From Microvirga sp. KLBC 81 (GTDB taxonomy: Bacteria > Pseudomonadota > Alphaproteobacteria > Rhizobiales > Beijerinckiaceae), in contig NZ_QDAH01000033.1 in the NCBI RefSeq assembly GCF_003075415.1, forward strand, positions 1 through 63,221: a DNA stretch of 63,221 bases, read 5' to 3'. Within the stretch, counting starts at the first letter, position 1, and each line of letters starts with the position of its first letter. The translations under genes were made by a program, and so were the position numbers. The notes below the pieces were generated by a model, which was not told where the DNA came from, made no database searches, and saw only the letters and a program-made list of their open reading frames with translations. Below are positions 43,771 to 53,251 of this stretch, piece by piece.

Positions 43771-45747
43771 ATGCCTCGAGTTGAAACGAGGTCAGATTTG
43801 GCGTCCCCATCCCAATCCGTAGGCAAGCGCGTCGGGGGCTTTCTCTACGTCCATAGGGATGCGCTCGACCTCATCGACCCGAAGCTGTCCCAACTCGTCG
43901 CCCGCTGTGCTGAGAGCGTTCCCGATCTGCCGTGGAATGTCGCGAAGCTGTCGCCGAGCGAGGTGTCCCTCCTCGTGTACGAGGACTTTGACAAGGCGGC
44001 CTTCCCGGCCCTGCTGAAATCCGCGAAAGTCGATCCCGTCACTGGCTACGTCACGAAGAGAGACTACGAGGGACGCGACAGCCCTCCCATCTTGCACCGC
44101 AAGGAGATATTGCTGCGTCCGGACGACCCGCGCATCCCGAAGTTCAGCGCGCTCACGGCTGATGCCGAGGCACACGGGTTGTTCAAGAACTCAAACTCCA
44201 TCGGTACGAAGCGAAAGTGGGAGGAGAGACTCAAGGAAGCCGGCGTGAGGGTGATGGGCCAAGTCCTCTTAGCGATTAATGACAGCCTAGTTGATGTCGC
44301 GCGGCACCGGACTGCCATCGCGCGGCGGGACCTCTCCCAACCGATGCAGCTCATGATGCGTCTGGGGATCATCCGCCGCGAGTTCAGCATCTTCGACTAT
44401 GGTTGTGGGCAGGGCGATGACGTGGCCCTACTCCAGGGTAACGGCTATGAGGCATTCGGCTGGGATCCTCATCATGCCCCTGATGGGCCGCGCCGGAAGG
44501 CTGACGTGGTCAATCTGGGATTCGTCCTCAATGTCATCGAAAACCCGCACGAGCGGATCCAGACGCTCAAGGCCGCATGGTCCTTTGCGAAACGCGTCTT
44601 GACGGTCGCCGTCATGCCGGCTGGCAAGTACCAAGTTTCCGGACTCACGCCATACAAGGATGGCTTCCTGACTAGCCGAGGCACGTTCCAACGCTATTTC
44701 TTGCAGGATGATCTGCGGGAGCTAGCAGCCGCGACCACAGACATGACCCCAATCTCTCTTGCACCTGGGATTGTGGCACTGTTCCGCGACAAGGAATTGG
44801 AGCAGGAGGTCGCCTACCGAAGGCGGTCGCGTGCCTCTATTCTTTCGGAGGCGTTTCACGACGTACCGCGACAACGCCCCTCCACTGCAACTACGGTGGC
44901 GCCACCGATCAGGGATCGCATTGCTCCACAGCTCAAGGCTATTTGGCGGATAGCCCTCGACCTTGGCCGCCACCCTGACGCGTCGGAGGTGCCGCCGGAG
45001 GTCATCGGTGCGTTGTCAGAAGCCCGCGTCTCATTCGAACGGGCTATTACCCTGTGCATCGAGAGCTTTGACCCTAACACTCTAAAGGAGGCAACTGAAG
45101 CAAGGAGAGAAGACCTGCTCGTCCACTTTGCCATATCGCTGCTCCCAGGCGCCCCACGTTACGCGATGCTACCACGGTCAATTCAAAGGGATGTCCGGAC
45201 GTTCTTTGGTAGCCACTCCGCAGCGATGGAGAAGGCGAGGGGGCTCCTATTTTCCGTTGGTGATCCGGGGAAGATTAAGGCCTCTATCAAGGGAGCACTT
45301 GAGCAGGGCCTAGGTGGGGCCTGCAACGGGTCCTTCCGCTTTCTTTCGTCTGTGCTTCCCCGAATGCCAGCAGTAGTCCGGGTCGTTGTTGGTTGCGCTG
45401 AGGTGATTGAGACTGACCTCGGCTCGTACGACTTTCTGGAGATCGCACCCGACGAAGGCCTTGTGCGCGGACTCCGCTGCGACGATGTCACTAAGGCGCT
45501 TCCAATTGTCGTGGAGATCGTTGAGGTCGATTTAAAAGCTCTACGCCGAAAGAGAAAGCAACCGAAGGGAATGGTCCTATACCTCAAGGGCAGGTATCTC
45601 CCTTCAGATGATCCCGCACAGGCCGACCAGCAAAAGATTGATGATAAACTGATACAGGCCAGCATTGTCTCGACTGATGGTGTCGGGCCAGACGCTGCGT
45701 CATTAGCGCGGATGCTAATGTCTACTAAAAGCCGCACGAAGACGTGA
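43771..45747 (+). CDS. DNA phosphorothioation-associated putative methyltransferase
   Basis: 658 residues. The centre carries the features of the dnd-related methyltransferase family: VARHRTAIARRDLSQPMQLM, then the SAM motif I FDYGCGQGDD (208-217), then GWDPHHAP and VNLGFVLNVIENPHER. The N-terminal 170 and C-terminal 250 residues are specific to this family. Its substrate (DNA base, or a protein of the system) is unknown. It is 100 bases after sspH, past a weak hairpin, on the same strand. I cannot see a clear ribosome site, so the exact start is uncertain. Confidence 0.86.
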   Translation: MPRVETRSDLASPSQSVGKRVGGFLYVHRDALDLIDPKLSQLVARCAESVPDLPWNVAKLSPSEVSLLVYEDFDKAAFPALLKSAKVDPVTGYVTKRDYEGRDSPPILHRKEILLRPDDPRIPKFSALTADAEAHGLFKNSNSIGTKRKWEERLKEAGVRVMGQVLLAINDSLVDVARHRTAIARRDLSQPMQLMMRLGIIRREFSIFDYGCGQGDDVALLQGNGYEAFGWDPHHAPDGPRRKADVVNLGFVLNVIENPHERIQTLKAAWSFAKRVLTVAVMPAGKYQVSGLTPYKDGFLTSRGTFQRYFLQDDLRELAAATTDMTPISLAPGIVALFRDKELEQEVAYRRRSRASILSEAFHDVPRQRPSTATTVAPPIRDRIAPQLKAIWRIALDLGRHPDASEVPPEVIGALSEARVSFERAITLCIESFDPNTLKEATEARREDLLVHFAISLLPGAPRYAMLPRSIQRDVRTFFGSHSAAMEKARGLLFSVGDPGKIKASIKGALEQGLGGACNGSFRFLSSVLPRMPAVVRVVVGCAEVIETDLGSYDFLEIAPDEGLVRGLRCDDVTKALPIVVEIVEVDLKALRRKRKQPKGMVLYLKGRYLPSDDPAQADQQKIDDKLIQASIVSTDGVGPDAASLARMLMSTKSRTKT

Positions 45748-46179
45748 GGGCCGCACGGCATCAGTGCTCAGCCTCTACGAGCTCCGCGACTCGTCACCAA
45801 CGGCTAGAGCTGTTTCCGCCAACGTAGAGTCAACTCTCTTCTTTGGTGCGCCGCATTTTTGAATGGCGAACCGGGTCCACTTTGCCGAAAATGCTCTAGG
45901 CCCAGAAGCTCTGATCACATCAACATATATGCAAGCGTGAGCGATGAGTATCTAAAACTCATAGCCCGACGATCGCGGTACACACGCTGAGGGCCTGCAC
46001 GAGCATCGTCATTAGGCATGAGTTAACCAATTTTTTGGATTCGGTTGCCTGTAGCTCCGAGAAGGGCTTGGACCTCGTGTGGCAATGTGTTTCGGTAACA
46101 TAGGCCATCTCTAGCTAGAGAGCTCAACGCTGGGTATAGGCCCAGGCGAAGAGAAGATTCTAGGTCCAGAATAAAAGCA
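45748..46179. other. Intergenic region between cargo modules
   Basis: 432 bases. It holds one palindromic repeat (45848-45897) and otherwise nothing I can name. It should contain the promoter of the reverse-transcriptase gene. GC content drops here and stays lower in the following gene. Confidence 0.45.
45848..45897 (-). repeat. Interspersed palindromic repeat, family B, island copy
   Basis: Read on the minus strand it begins agagcattttcggcaaagtg and ends atgcggc, and matches the copy inserted in terC at 62704-62751. Both have the central text ggttc(g/a)cc between complementary ends. It is flanked on the right by ctag. A host-type repeat inside the island suggests the island has lived in this or a related genome for some time. 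Confidence 0.75.
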
Positions 46180-49100
46180 GTGGCCTGGGGCAGTTCAGTG
46201 ACAAAAAGAAATATTAACTCTTGGTCAGATCTGCAGTTGCAGGATCTTTTCTATGCATATCGAAAGGCAAAAGCTGACTGCTACTTCGAGCGTTCACTTT
46301 GTATTGCACAGGCATTTGCTGAGTATGAAGCGGATTTGCCTGCGCACTTGTATGACCTACTTGGACAGCTGAAGGCCGGCAATGTCGCCAATCTCCTGAA
46401 GGGTAATATCGGTACGCCGAGGCTGATTGCAAAGAAGCTAACGACGCGATCAAAGCGGACCGACGAGACAGCTAGTAAGGGACTGGACGGCCACGGCTAC
46501 TTCTCGGATCCGGGACGCGCCTTTTTACGCTTACAAGAAACAAGCAATCTTGAGCCGGAACTGAGACTTGTAGGTGACTTCCCGGTAACGATGCACATCC
46601 TGTCCGCTCTGTGGATCAACCTCGTGGGACACAAGTTTGACGCTGCCTTGTCAGGCTCGGCATATGGATCTCGCTTGCGCCGGTATCGTGCTAAACCAAG
46701 AGCAGCTAAAGGAGTTACAGGAGAATACCACCTCGACGCTGTTGGTTCGTTCGAGCCCTACTTTGAGCCATACAAGCAATGGCGGAAACAGGGGCTACAA
46801 GCGATACGGAGGGAGTTAGAAGAGGACCGTGCAGTCGTCGCGGTATCGCTAGATCTTACAAGCTTCTATCATCAAATCGACCCCGCTTTCTTCGCGACTG
46901 ATGGGTTTCTTGCTGCCGCAGGTATTGAGCTAAACGGGTGGGAGCACCAGTTTACAAAGGCTCTTAGCGAGGCACTGGCTGCATGGTCTGATTTAGCTGC
47001 AACGCAAATTCGATCAGCAAGTGGGCTTGCATCAGATTCGGCACTCTTAGGAGGGCTGCCGATTGGTCTATCTGCTGTCCGTATTATCGCGAATGCATTG
47101 CTGATCCCGCTGGATCGGGATATCGAAAAGGGCTTAACACCCGTCTATTACGGTCGATATGTAGATGACGTTTTTCTCGTAATTCGCGATCCAGCTGATT
47201 TGACAGACACGCGGAAGCTGCTTGAGTTTATCTCGTCACGTACCAAGTACTTCCCTCAAGAGGCGGATCAAGACGGGAACGTATACCTTAAGAGGTTCGG
47301 GGACTACGTAGGAAGAACGGTTCTTTCTCTCCAGCAGACGAAGCAGAAGGCATTCTTCTTGCAAGGGCAAGGTGGCCTTGATCTTCTCGATAACATCGAA
47401 TCTCAGATTAGGCAGGTGTCTAGTGAGCGGCGGCTGATGCCCTCGCCTGACCATCTTGGATCGATGGCATCTGCAAAGGTTCTCACCGCCGCTGCAGACC
47501 CGTCAGAAGAGGCGGACACTTTGCGGCGAGCAGACGGATTAGCTGTGCGGCGTCTTGGGTGGGCAGTCCAGCTCAGAGCAGTTGAAATGTTGGCACGTGA
47601 CCTCCGCCAAGATGACTGGAAGAAGGAGCGGACTCAATTCTACCAATTCGCGCACAACCATATCCTGCGACCTGACAAGATTCTTGATCATATCGACTAT
47701 CTGCCGAGGCTTCTTTCGCTTGCCGTCGCACTTAAAGATTGGGCTGATGCGAGCCGACTGATCCATGGAGCGTTAGGTGCTCTGCGCGCCTTGGCAGATC
47801 CTAAGGTAAAGAAATCAGTCAAGCTGAATGGAATATCTGTAGCGGGAGCTGACCAGAATCTATGGGTGGAACTCGAAGGTGCGATCCTTAGGTTGGCAAA
47901 GGATGCTATCATCCGCTCGCTTGGCTGGGATGCGAGAACTGGGAAGCCTCGCCCGCTGACGCAGATGGCTTTGAGCGTCTGTCGTTCGGTTGATCTTGGC
48001 TCAGACGTTGCCGAGATCTACAGGCTAGCGCTCATTCTGCGTGAGGCTGATTGGGCGAAGACGGCATATAAAGATCACCTCCGCCGCTATGCATCTCACC
48101 AACGATTGGAGTTGCCGCGGGAGCAGGAGATTATTGAATTATATCCGCGGGAGCACGATCTCCGTACATTTCTTGAGCGCTCTACAAATGGTAGCGGTTC
48201 AAGTGCCGACAGGGTTCACCCAAGGTGCGCGGAAAACATGAGCAGCAATCAAAAACCTTCATTGATACCGTTCTTGTTTCCGACACGTCCTTATTCGACT
48301 CAAGAAATTTCACTGTTCTTGCCGTTCGATTGTGTCTTCGGCGAGGGAAGCAAGCCAGTTCAAGCATGGGCGCGCTATACGCGCGCCGTTCGCGGAGTTT
48401 GGGTCCACGAAAGTTCAGCGGCTGACATTAGGCCTGATAACGACAGTAGTGGAGACCCCGAGCCGCCTAAGGAAAGGCAGATCGCAAGACTTGGTGGGGG
48501 TGCATCAAATCAAAAAATTCTCCTCGGAATTAGTAGTCTGCTGACCACCGACGACAGTTGGTCAGCAGGAGCCTCTGGAAAACCAGATTTGTCACGGGGT
48601 CGTTACGAGCGCATCAGAGGATTGATAAATCAGGCGATTGCCGCCCAACCTAGGCCGACCCACCTCCTTCTTCCTGAGCTTGCGTTACCCGAGCGTTGGA
48701 TCGGCACGGTTTCTGGACTACTGCGAGATGCGGGTATTAGCCTGATCGCTGGCTTGGATTATCATCTACACAACCACAATGAGGTGCATAGCGCCGCGGC
48801 GTTAGTGCTTGCCGACGATCGCCTCGGATTCTCTGCCTCAGTAGAAATCCGCCAGAGAAAGTCATTGCCTGCACCAGGCGAGGAGGAGAATCTTCTAAAG
48901 CACTTTGGACTGGTATGGCAGAGCGGCAAGACTGACGAGGTCAAGCCAGTATATATACACAAAGGGTTCTGCTTCGGTGTCCTAGTATGTTCTGAACTTC
49001 AAAACGTGAAGCACCGGTTAGGTTTTCAGGGAGGCGTCGATTGCATGATGGTGCTATCTTGGAACCAGGATTTAGAAACATTCTCGGCGCTAGTAGAGGC

Positions 49101-49374
49101 TGCGAGTTTAGACGTACATGCAAGCATTGCGTTGGTTAATAACCGACGTTTCGGAGACAGTCGCGTTCGTGCTCCGGCCAAGCAGCAGCACCTGCGTGAC
49201 ATATGCCGCCTGCGCGGTGGAGATAATGATCACATCGTAGTTGTTGAACTGGACGTTGGACGCCTCCGCGCATTTCAAAATCGCGCTAAGCGGTGGCCTA
49301 GTAAGGAAGATTCATTCAAGCCGGTACCAGAGGGGTTCGCGCTTGCACCCTATAGGAGAGCGATGCCACGATAG
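46180..49374 (+). CDS. Reverse transcriptase-nitrilase fusion (DRT1/UG1 type)
   Basis: 1064 residues from GTG 46180; a GTG at 46198 is an alternative. The RT domain has motif A with D225 (VAVSLDLTSFYHQID), motif B GGLPIGLSAVRIIANAL, and motif C YVDD (327-330). After a helical middle region, the C-terminal part is a nitrilase-type hydrolase with the full E-K-C triad: E833 (LPELALP), K894 (RQRKSLP) and C937 (VLVCSEL). This RT plus nitrilase layout is that of the UG1 class, known as antiviral DRT type 1. Codon use is clearly less GC-rich than the ssp genes. Confidence 0.9.
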   Translation: MAWGSSVTKRNINSWSDLQLQDLFYAYRKAKADCYFERSLCIAQAFAEYEADLPAHLYDLLGQLKAGNVANLLKGNIGTPRLIAKKLTTRSKRTDETASKGLDGHGYFSDPGRAFLRLQETSNLEPELRLVGDFPVTMHILSALWINLVGHKFDAALSGSAYGSRLRRYRAKPRAAKGVTGEYHLDAVGSFEPYFEPYKQWRKQGLQAIRRELEEDRAVVAVSLDLTSFYHQIDPAFFATDGFLAAAGIELNGWEHQFTKALSEALAAWSDLAATQIRSASGLASDSALLGGLPIGLSAVRIIANALLIPLDRDIEKGLTPVYYGRYVDDVFLVIRDPADLTDTRKLLEFISSRTKYFPQEADQDGNVYLKRFGDYVGRTVLSLQQTKQKAFFLQGQGGLDLLDNIESQIRQVSSERRLMPSPDHLGSMASAKVLTAAADPSEEADTLRRADGLAVRRLGWAVQLRAVEMLARDLRQDDWKKERTQFYQFAHNHILRPDKILDHIDYLPRLLSLAVALKDWADASRLIHGALGALRALADPKVKKSVKLNGISVAGADQNLWVELEGAILRLAKDAIIRSLGWDARTGKPRPLTQMALSVCRSVDLGSDVAEIYRLALILREADWAKTAYKDHLRRYASHQRLELPREQEIIELYPREHDLRTFLERSTNGSGSSADRVHPRCAENMSSNQKPSLIPFLFPTRPYSTQEISLFLPFDCVFGEGSKPVQAWARYTRAVRGVWVHESSAADIRPDNDSSGDPEPPKERQIARLGGGASNQKILLGISSLLTTDDSWSAGASGKPDLSRGRYERIRGLINQAIAAQPRPTHLLLPELALPERWIGTVSGLLRDAGISLIAGLDYHLHNHNEVHSAAALVLADDRLGFSASVEIRQRKSLPAPGEEENLLKHFGLVWQSGKTDEVKPVYIHKGFCFGVLVCSELQNVKHRLGFQGGVDCMMVLSWNQDLETFSALVEAASLDVHASIALVNNRRFGDSRVRAPAKQQHLRDICRLRGGDNDHIVVVELDVGRLRAFQNRAKRWPSKEDSFKPVPEGFALAPYRRAMPR

Positions 49375-49809
49375 AGGCTGCTATAGTCTGCGATATCGTT
49401 TAACTCCTATCGAGCCACGATGGTGGCTAGAGTGATGATGTGAAGATCAGCGAACGTTTGAATAACGCGAAGCCTAATCTAAAGTTTGCGCGGCTGCGTA
49501 GCATCGTGGCGACACACCAAACTTGCGCATGGCGTCAGCCAGTTAGACCGGCTCCAGCTGAATACCATGTTCCTGCACCATAGGGGCGGGCTTCTCACCC
49601 GTAGCGCTCTGATCCGCAGGGCCGGGTGCATGCTCGAGCGGCCTAGACCGCCTGCACGCTACCGACTTGGCCACAGTCATCGGCTGTGGTGGGTGTCCCA
49701 TGAGCTGCATCGCAGCGGCCAACCCGAAGCTGCGGGGAAGATTATAGGCTGGGCGCGGCACTGTGGGCCGCCGGGCTCAGATTCATCTGGGTGGCGCTGC
49801 AACCAGCGC
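49375..49809. other. Region without a supported gene
   Basis: About 435 bases after the RT gene. Frames of 60-110 codons are open on both strands but look like non-coding or decayed sequence. It precedes gene remains on the minus strand. Confidence 0.4.
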
Positions 49810-50225
49810 CGTACACGCGAGGGGTAGCCTCGATAGCCCTCGCCGAACTTGCGCTCGAGATAGGCATCCTCGCGGGCCACGACGCCGTAGCGGATAACGT
49901 GCGCGAAGGGCACCAGCACCATCAGCAGCCAGACAGTGTTAAACGCAGGGGCCCGGCCGATCAGCCCAGGAACAAGTTGAGATAGATGGGGCTATGTGAA
50001 GCGGTACGGCCCATTCTCGACGATGGTCGTGGCGGGCCGGTCTGTGGGGACGTTCGAACCGGCCTCGGGTGTTGGTGACGATGGCCCCGCTGAACAGCGC
50101 CAGTCCGAGGACAAACACCATCGCACCGACCTAACCTGCAAGCAGGTCGGCCAACAGGAACGGCAAGGGCATGAGCCAGTTGAGCGTAAGCCCGGTCACG
50201 ACGGCAAGCCCACATGCGAGCGGCT
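49810..50225 (-). pseudogene. Isoprenylcysteine methyltransferase-family remnant
   Basis: Read on the minus strand in shifting frames: LTLNWLMPLPFLLADLLAG, stop, VFVLGLALFSGAIVT, frame change, NVPTDRPATTIVENGPYRFT, stop, then PIYLNLFLG, stop, and finally FAHVIRYGVVAREDAYLERK and FGEGYRGYPSRVRRWL. These are consecutive blocks of the ICMT/PEMT-like membrane methyltransferase family. At least three stops and frame changes show a decayed gene. Confidence 0.72.
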
Positions 50226-50332
50226 ACCGAACAATGACGTGAGCGGTATCTGCCGTATCAGCCATAGCGGGATCGCGAAGCCAAGGTCCTTGTCTACGTC
50301 AGTTGCAAAGCCACTTGTAGGCTACTGTGAAA

Positions 50333-50518
50333 CTACTTCCAAAGCTGCCCCACACCAAAGATCTTCAGGTCCCTCGGCCTGCGCGATTGGGCACACCAGT
50401 TCTGATACTTCCGGAGGACCGCCTCCCGCGTGCGCCGTATATCCTGCGGTGCCTTGTCTTTCGGCCGGCATCGCTCCACCAGTGGCTCCAGCATCATCGA
50501 TTGGGCATCCGTCAGCAT
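50333..50518 (-). pseudogene. IS5-family transposase fragment
   Basis: The first 35 codons (LTDAQSMMLEPLVERCRPKD, then APQDIRRTREAVL) match the N-terminal part of IS5-type transposases (DUF4096 segment). After this the frame drifts and the catalytic part is absent. No terminal inverted repeats were recognised around it. Confidence 0.65.
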
Positions 50519-50602
50519 CGCTCCTCCTCAGTCAGGACGAGCAAAATGCCCAAACGCACAAGTGATTAACGTTGTCACGGCATTACGACTAGACAGCTCC
50601 TA

Positions 50603-52597
50603 TCAGCGCATAAATTGTGAGCGAGTGATGCGGCGCTTGAATATCAGCGATTTTCTCGCTGGAGTAGCAACAGATGAATTAGCTTCGTCACTTCCTGCAG
50701 CTCCGCGCAGTGCCAGCGGCTCGTTCAGTGCCTCTGGCAGCTTCCCCATGGCCACGTAGCGCCCGCTCATTGCTTGCAATCCACATACTGCTGCATAGGC
50801 ATATACGAAGCACACGCCAGCTTCATGCGCAGCCTTTGGCTTCTCCCATTCGGTAAACCCCTGCCGGCGCACCACCAAGCGCTCACGGGTTAGCTGGGTA
50901 AAGAACTCCTCGTCGATTGCACGGGAGCCAGCGGCAGGCACCTCAGGGAAGTGGACGTATCGTGGGCCTGGTTTCTCGACCGCGAGGCTGCCATAGGCCC
51001 AATCCCGGGCCGCGTTGCCGCCGATCATGTACCAGACGGTCCCAAGCCTAGAGGAGGGCTTTCGCGGCCATACCTTTGTACGTTTACCGTTGATCTCCGC
51101 TCTGCCCTTGATGGCCCACACCCGCCGACTACGTCGCTCGTTGCAGAATGCGTAGGTTTCTGCCGTATGATGCCCACCAGCATCAATGGTGGCCGCCTGC
51201 ACCCGCAGCATCTTGCCGTCCGCCCGCCTGAAGGAGCGCTGCAGCAGGGCATCCAGAGCAGACCAGACCTCTGCGTGAGCAGGATCGCCTGGCAGCACGA
51301 AGTGGCCGATGAGCCAGCACTCCAGTCCTGGGCCCCAGCCGTACACCGCGGCCTCGATGCGCGGGTTGACCTCGCCTGATTGTACGTCGGCTCCGAGCGT
51401 CAGGAACTCAACCCTGGCCGGGACATCTGTTGCATAGTGCTCGACGCGTGCCAAGAACTGTCCGAGCTTGAGCTCTTGGCCATAGCTTGCCCGATAAGTG
51501 CGCCCGAGTCGCAGGTTCACAAAGGGCTGCACAAGGGTGGCTGGATCGTCCTGCGCCTCAAGCCATTCCTGCACGAGGATGGGCCAGGCGGCATTCGGGT
51601 TAAGGCTCATGCCGGTCCAGAGGTGAAAGCCGGCATGTCCCTCCTGCTTGGGGGTGGCGGTCGCCCGCCATTCGCCCCGAGCATCCATCCAGGCCTTATA
51701 AGTCTCCTCAATGATGCAGCCGCAGGTGCCCACGTACCAGACACTCTCCAGTCGCCCGTCCTCTCCGAGCTTCCACTTGAGGCCATGGGGTACGTCGGGG
51801 CCACCCCAGTCGAGTACCTGCATGTCGCCGCAGTGCGGGCAGGGAACGAAGTATCGGCGCTGGTCGGACTGCGTCCAGAGCTTGGTGACCCGGGAGGTCT
51901 CCTCAAGAAGCGGGGTTGATCCGCGGATCTGCTTGCGGTTCCAGAAGGTCTCGCCACGGGTCCAGAAGAGCTTCAGCTTGTCGCCCTGACTGCGCGCGCC
52001 TGGCGTCCAGCCTTCGCCGTCGATCTCATCAGCAACCTGAAAACGCGCGGAATAGCGTCGGAAGGCGTCATCGGACGCAGCGCCGACGACGCGAACAGAT
52101 GCGCCATTGCTGAGCTGGAGGAAGGTGGCCTTATCCGGCTTCTCACCCTTGCGCACCGGCCGCAGAAGCTCGGCAAGGACAGGCGTCTCCCGCAGCATCG
52201 GCGCGATCTCGGAGCCGCCGAAGTCCTCCGCGTCCGGGATCGTCGGCTGTGCGATAGCGCAAAGGGAAGGCTCATGGTGGAGATGGTAGGCAAGGGCCAA
52301 GGTCGCGCATCGGGTGTAGCCGACGCGGGCGGCCTTCATCACCGTCACGAGTGGAATCCGTGGGTCGCACATTGCATCAAGCAGACCGCGTTGATAGCCG
52401 TAGAGGGTGACGGGTCCGCTCTCCGCACCTGTGCCCTTGGGGATCCAGCCGAACCGCTCCGCCCACTCGGATCCGCTCATGCGAGGCTGGAACATCAGGG
52501 ATGTGTCGAACAGCCCGAGTATGGCGCTGCGGTGGGCGCGACGGCCGATGCGATAGTCCCCGGCACGATGGTCGACTGTGCGTTCGCTAATCGTCAT
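50603..52597 (-). CDS. Phage terminase large subunit (GpA family)
   Basis: 664 residues from ATG 52597, which overlaps the small-subunit stop by one base (TAATG); a start six codons upstream lies inside the other gene. The ATPase part contains the lambda-GpA-like Walker A MKAARVGYTR and IPDAEDFGG; a zinc-ribbon-like VPCPHCGDMQ with GTCGCIIEE; and the nuclease part LGADVQSGEVNPRIE with TIDAGGHHTAETY. The enzyme cuts and packages phage DNA. No portal, capsid or tail gene is nearby, so it works for a helper phage or is a relic. Confidence 0.92.
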   Translation of the reverse strand: MTISERTVDHRAGDYRIGRRAHRSAILGLFDTSLMFQPRMSGSEWAERFGWIPKGTGAESGPVTLYGYQRGLLDAMCDPRIPLVTVMKAARVGYTRCATLALAYHLHHEPSLCAIAQPTIPDAEDFGGSEIAPMLRETPVLAELLRPVRKGEKPDKATFLQLSNGASVRVVGAASDDAFRRYSARFQVADEIDGEGWTPGARSQGDKLKLFWTRGETFWNRKQIRGSTPLLEETSRVTKLWTQSDQRRYFVPCPHCGDMQVLDWGGPDVPHGLKWKLGEDGRLESVWYVGTCGCIIEETYKAWMDARGEWRATATPKQEGHAGFHLWTGMSLNPNAAWPILVQEWLEAQDDPATLVQPFVNLRLGRTYRASYGQELKLGQFLARVEHYATDVPARVEFLTLGADVQSGEVNPRIEAAVYGWGPGLECWLIGHFVLPGDPAHAEVWSALDALLQRSFRRADGKMLRVQAATIDAGGHHTAETYAFCNERRSRRVWAIKGRAEINGKRTKVWPRKPSSRLGTVWYMIGGNAARDWAYGSLAVEKPGPRYVHFPEVPAAGSRAIDEEFFTQLTRERLVVRRQGFTEWEKPKAAHEAGVCFVYAYAAVCGLQAMSGRYVAMGKLPEALNEPLALRGAAGSDEANSSVATPARKSLIFKRRITRSQFMR

Positions 52598-53115
52598 TAG
52601 CCGTTCTCCGCCCACTGCTGCTTGAGCTCGCCTTGGGCGGCCTCGAAGGCTCGGTTCATCTCGCGCTCGCAGATCTCTTGGATCTCGGTCGGACTGGTGA
52701 GGCTCGCTGCCCGGGCAGCGATCTTGGCGCTCGCGTTTGCTAGGCCGGTTTTCAGAACGACGCAGAATCCAGCCAAGTCACTTTCAGCATCAGCTCGCGC
52801 GACTACTCGATCCAGTGCTTCATCCGCGGCGACCTCGGCGGTGATCGCCTGGGCCACAGCCCGGCGGCGATCCGCCTCCTCGCGGCTGATCCGGCCTACT
52901 TCACCTTGCAGGCTGGCGACAGCGTCAGCAACGGCCTTTTGAATGCGCCAGTCGACGACGTCCTGGATGGAGATCTCCCATTCGACGCCGCGCGTGCGAT
53001 CCGCGCGCTTGACTACAGGGCATCCTTGATCCACCCAGCCAGAGAGCGTGTTGCGGTGAACACCGAGAACGGCGGCTGCCTGCACCAGGCTCGTTGTTCG
53101 GCGATGCTTCTCCAT
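52597..53115 (-). CDS. Phage terminase small subunit (Nu1-like)
   Basis: 172 residues. The N-terminal winged-helix DNA-binding part reads VQAAAVLGVHRNTLSGWVDQ, like the Nu1/MerR-type recognition domain, followed by a helical assembly domain (EEADRRRAVAQAITAEVA; EICEREMNRAFEAAQ). Small terminase chooses the packaging start on DNA. The overlap with the large subunit indicates coupled synthesis. A 50-base perfect palindrome lies 137 bases upstream of its start. Confidence 0.85.
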   Translation of the reverse strand: MEKHRRTTSLVQAAAVLGVHRNTLSGWVDQGCPVVKRADRTRGVEWEISIQDVVDWRIQKAVADAVASLQGEVGRISREEADRRRAVAQAITAEVAADEALDRVVARADAESDLAGFCVVLKTGLANASAKIAARAASLTSPTEIQEICEREMNRAFEAAQGELKQQWAENG

Positions 53116-53251
53116 CCCTGCTCCTATGCTGATGCTGCCTTTGATTCAGAAATCTGCAAGACGGAGGAGACCTGCGTCTCCGCCATCCCCGCTCTACCGA
53201 AAGCCACAGGGGCCCCCAGAGGTGTCGGGTGTCGCTTTGTGTCGCTTCCTA

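Noticed and set aside
45748..46179. Retron-type msr/msd RNA or diversity-generating-retroelement template next to the RT
   Set aside because: No msr/msd-like inverted structure and no template/variable repeat pair was seen; the nitrilase fusion fits the DRT1 class, which needs neither as far as known.
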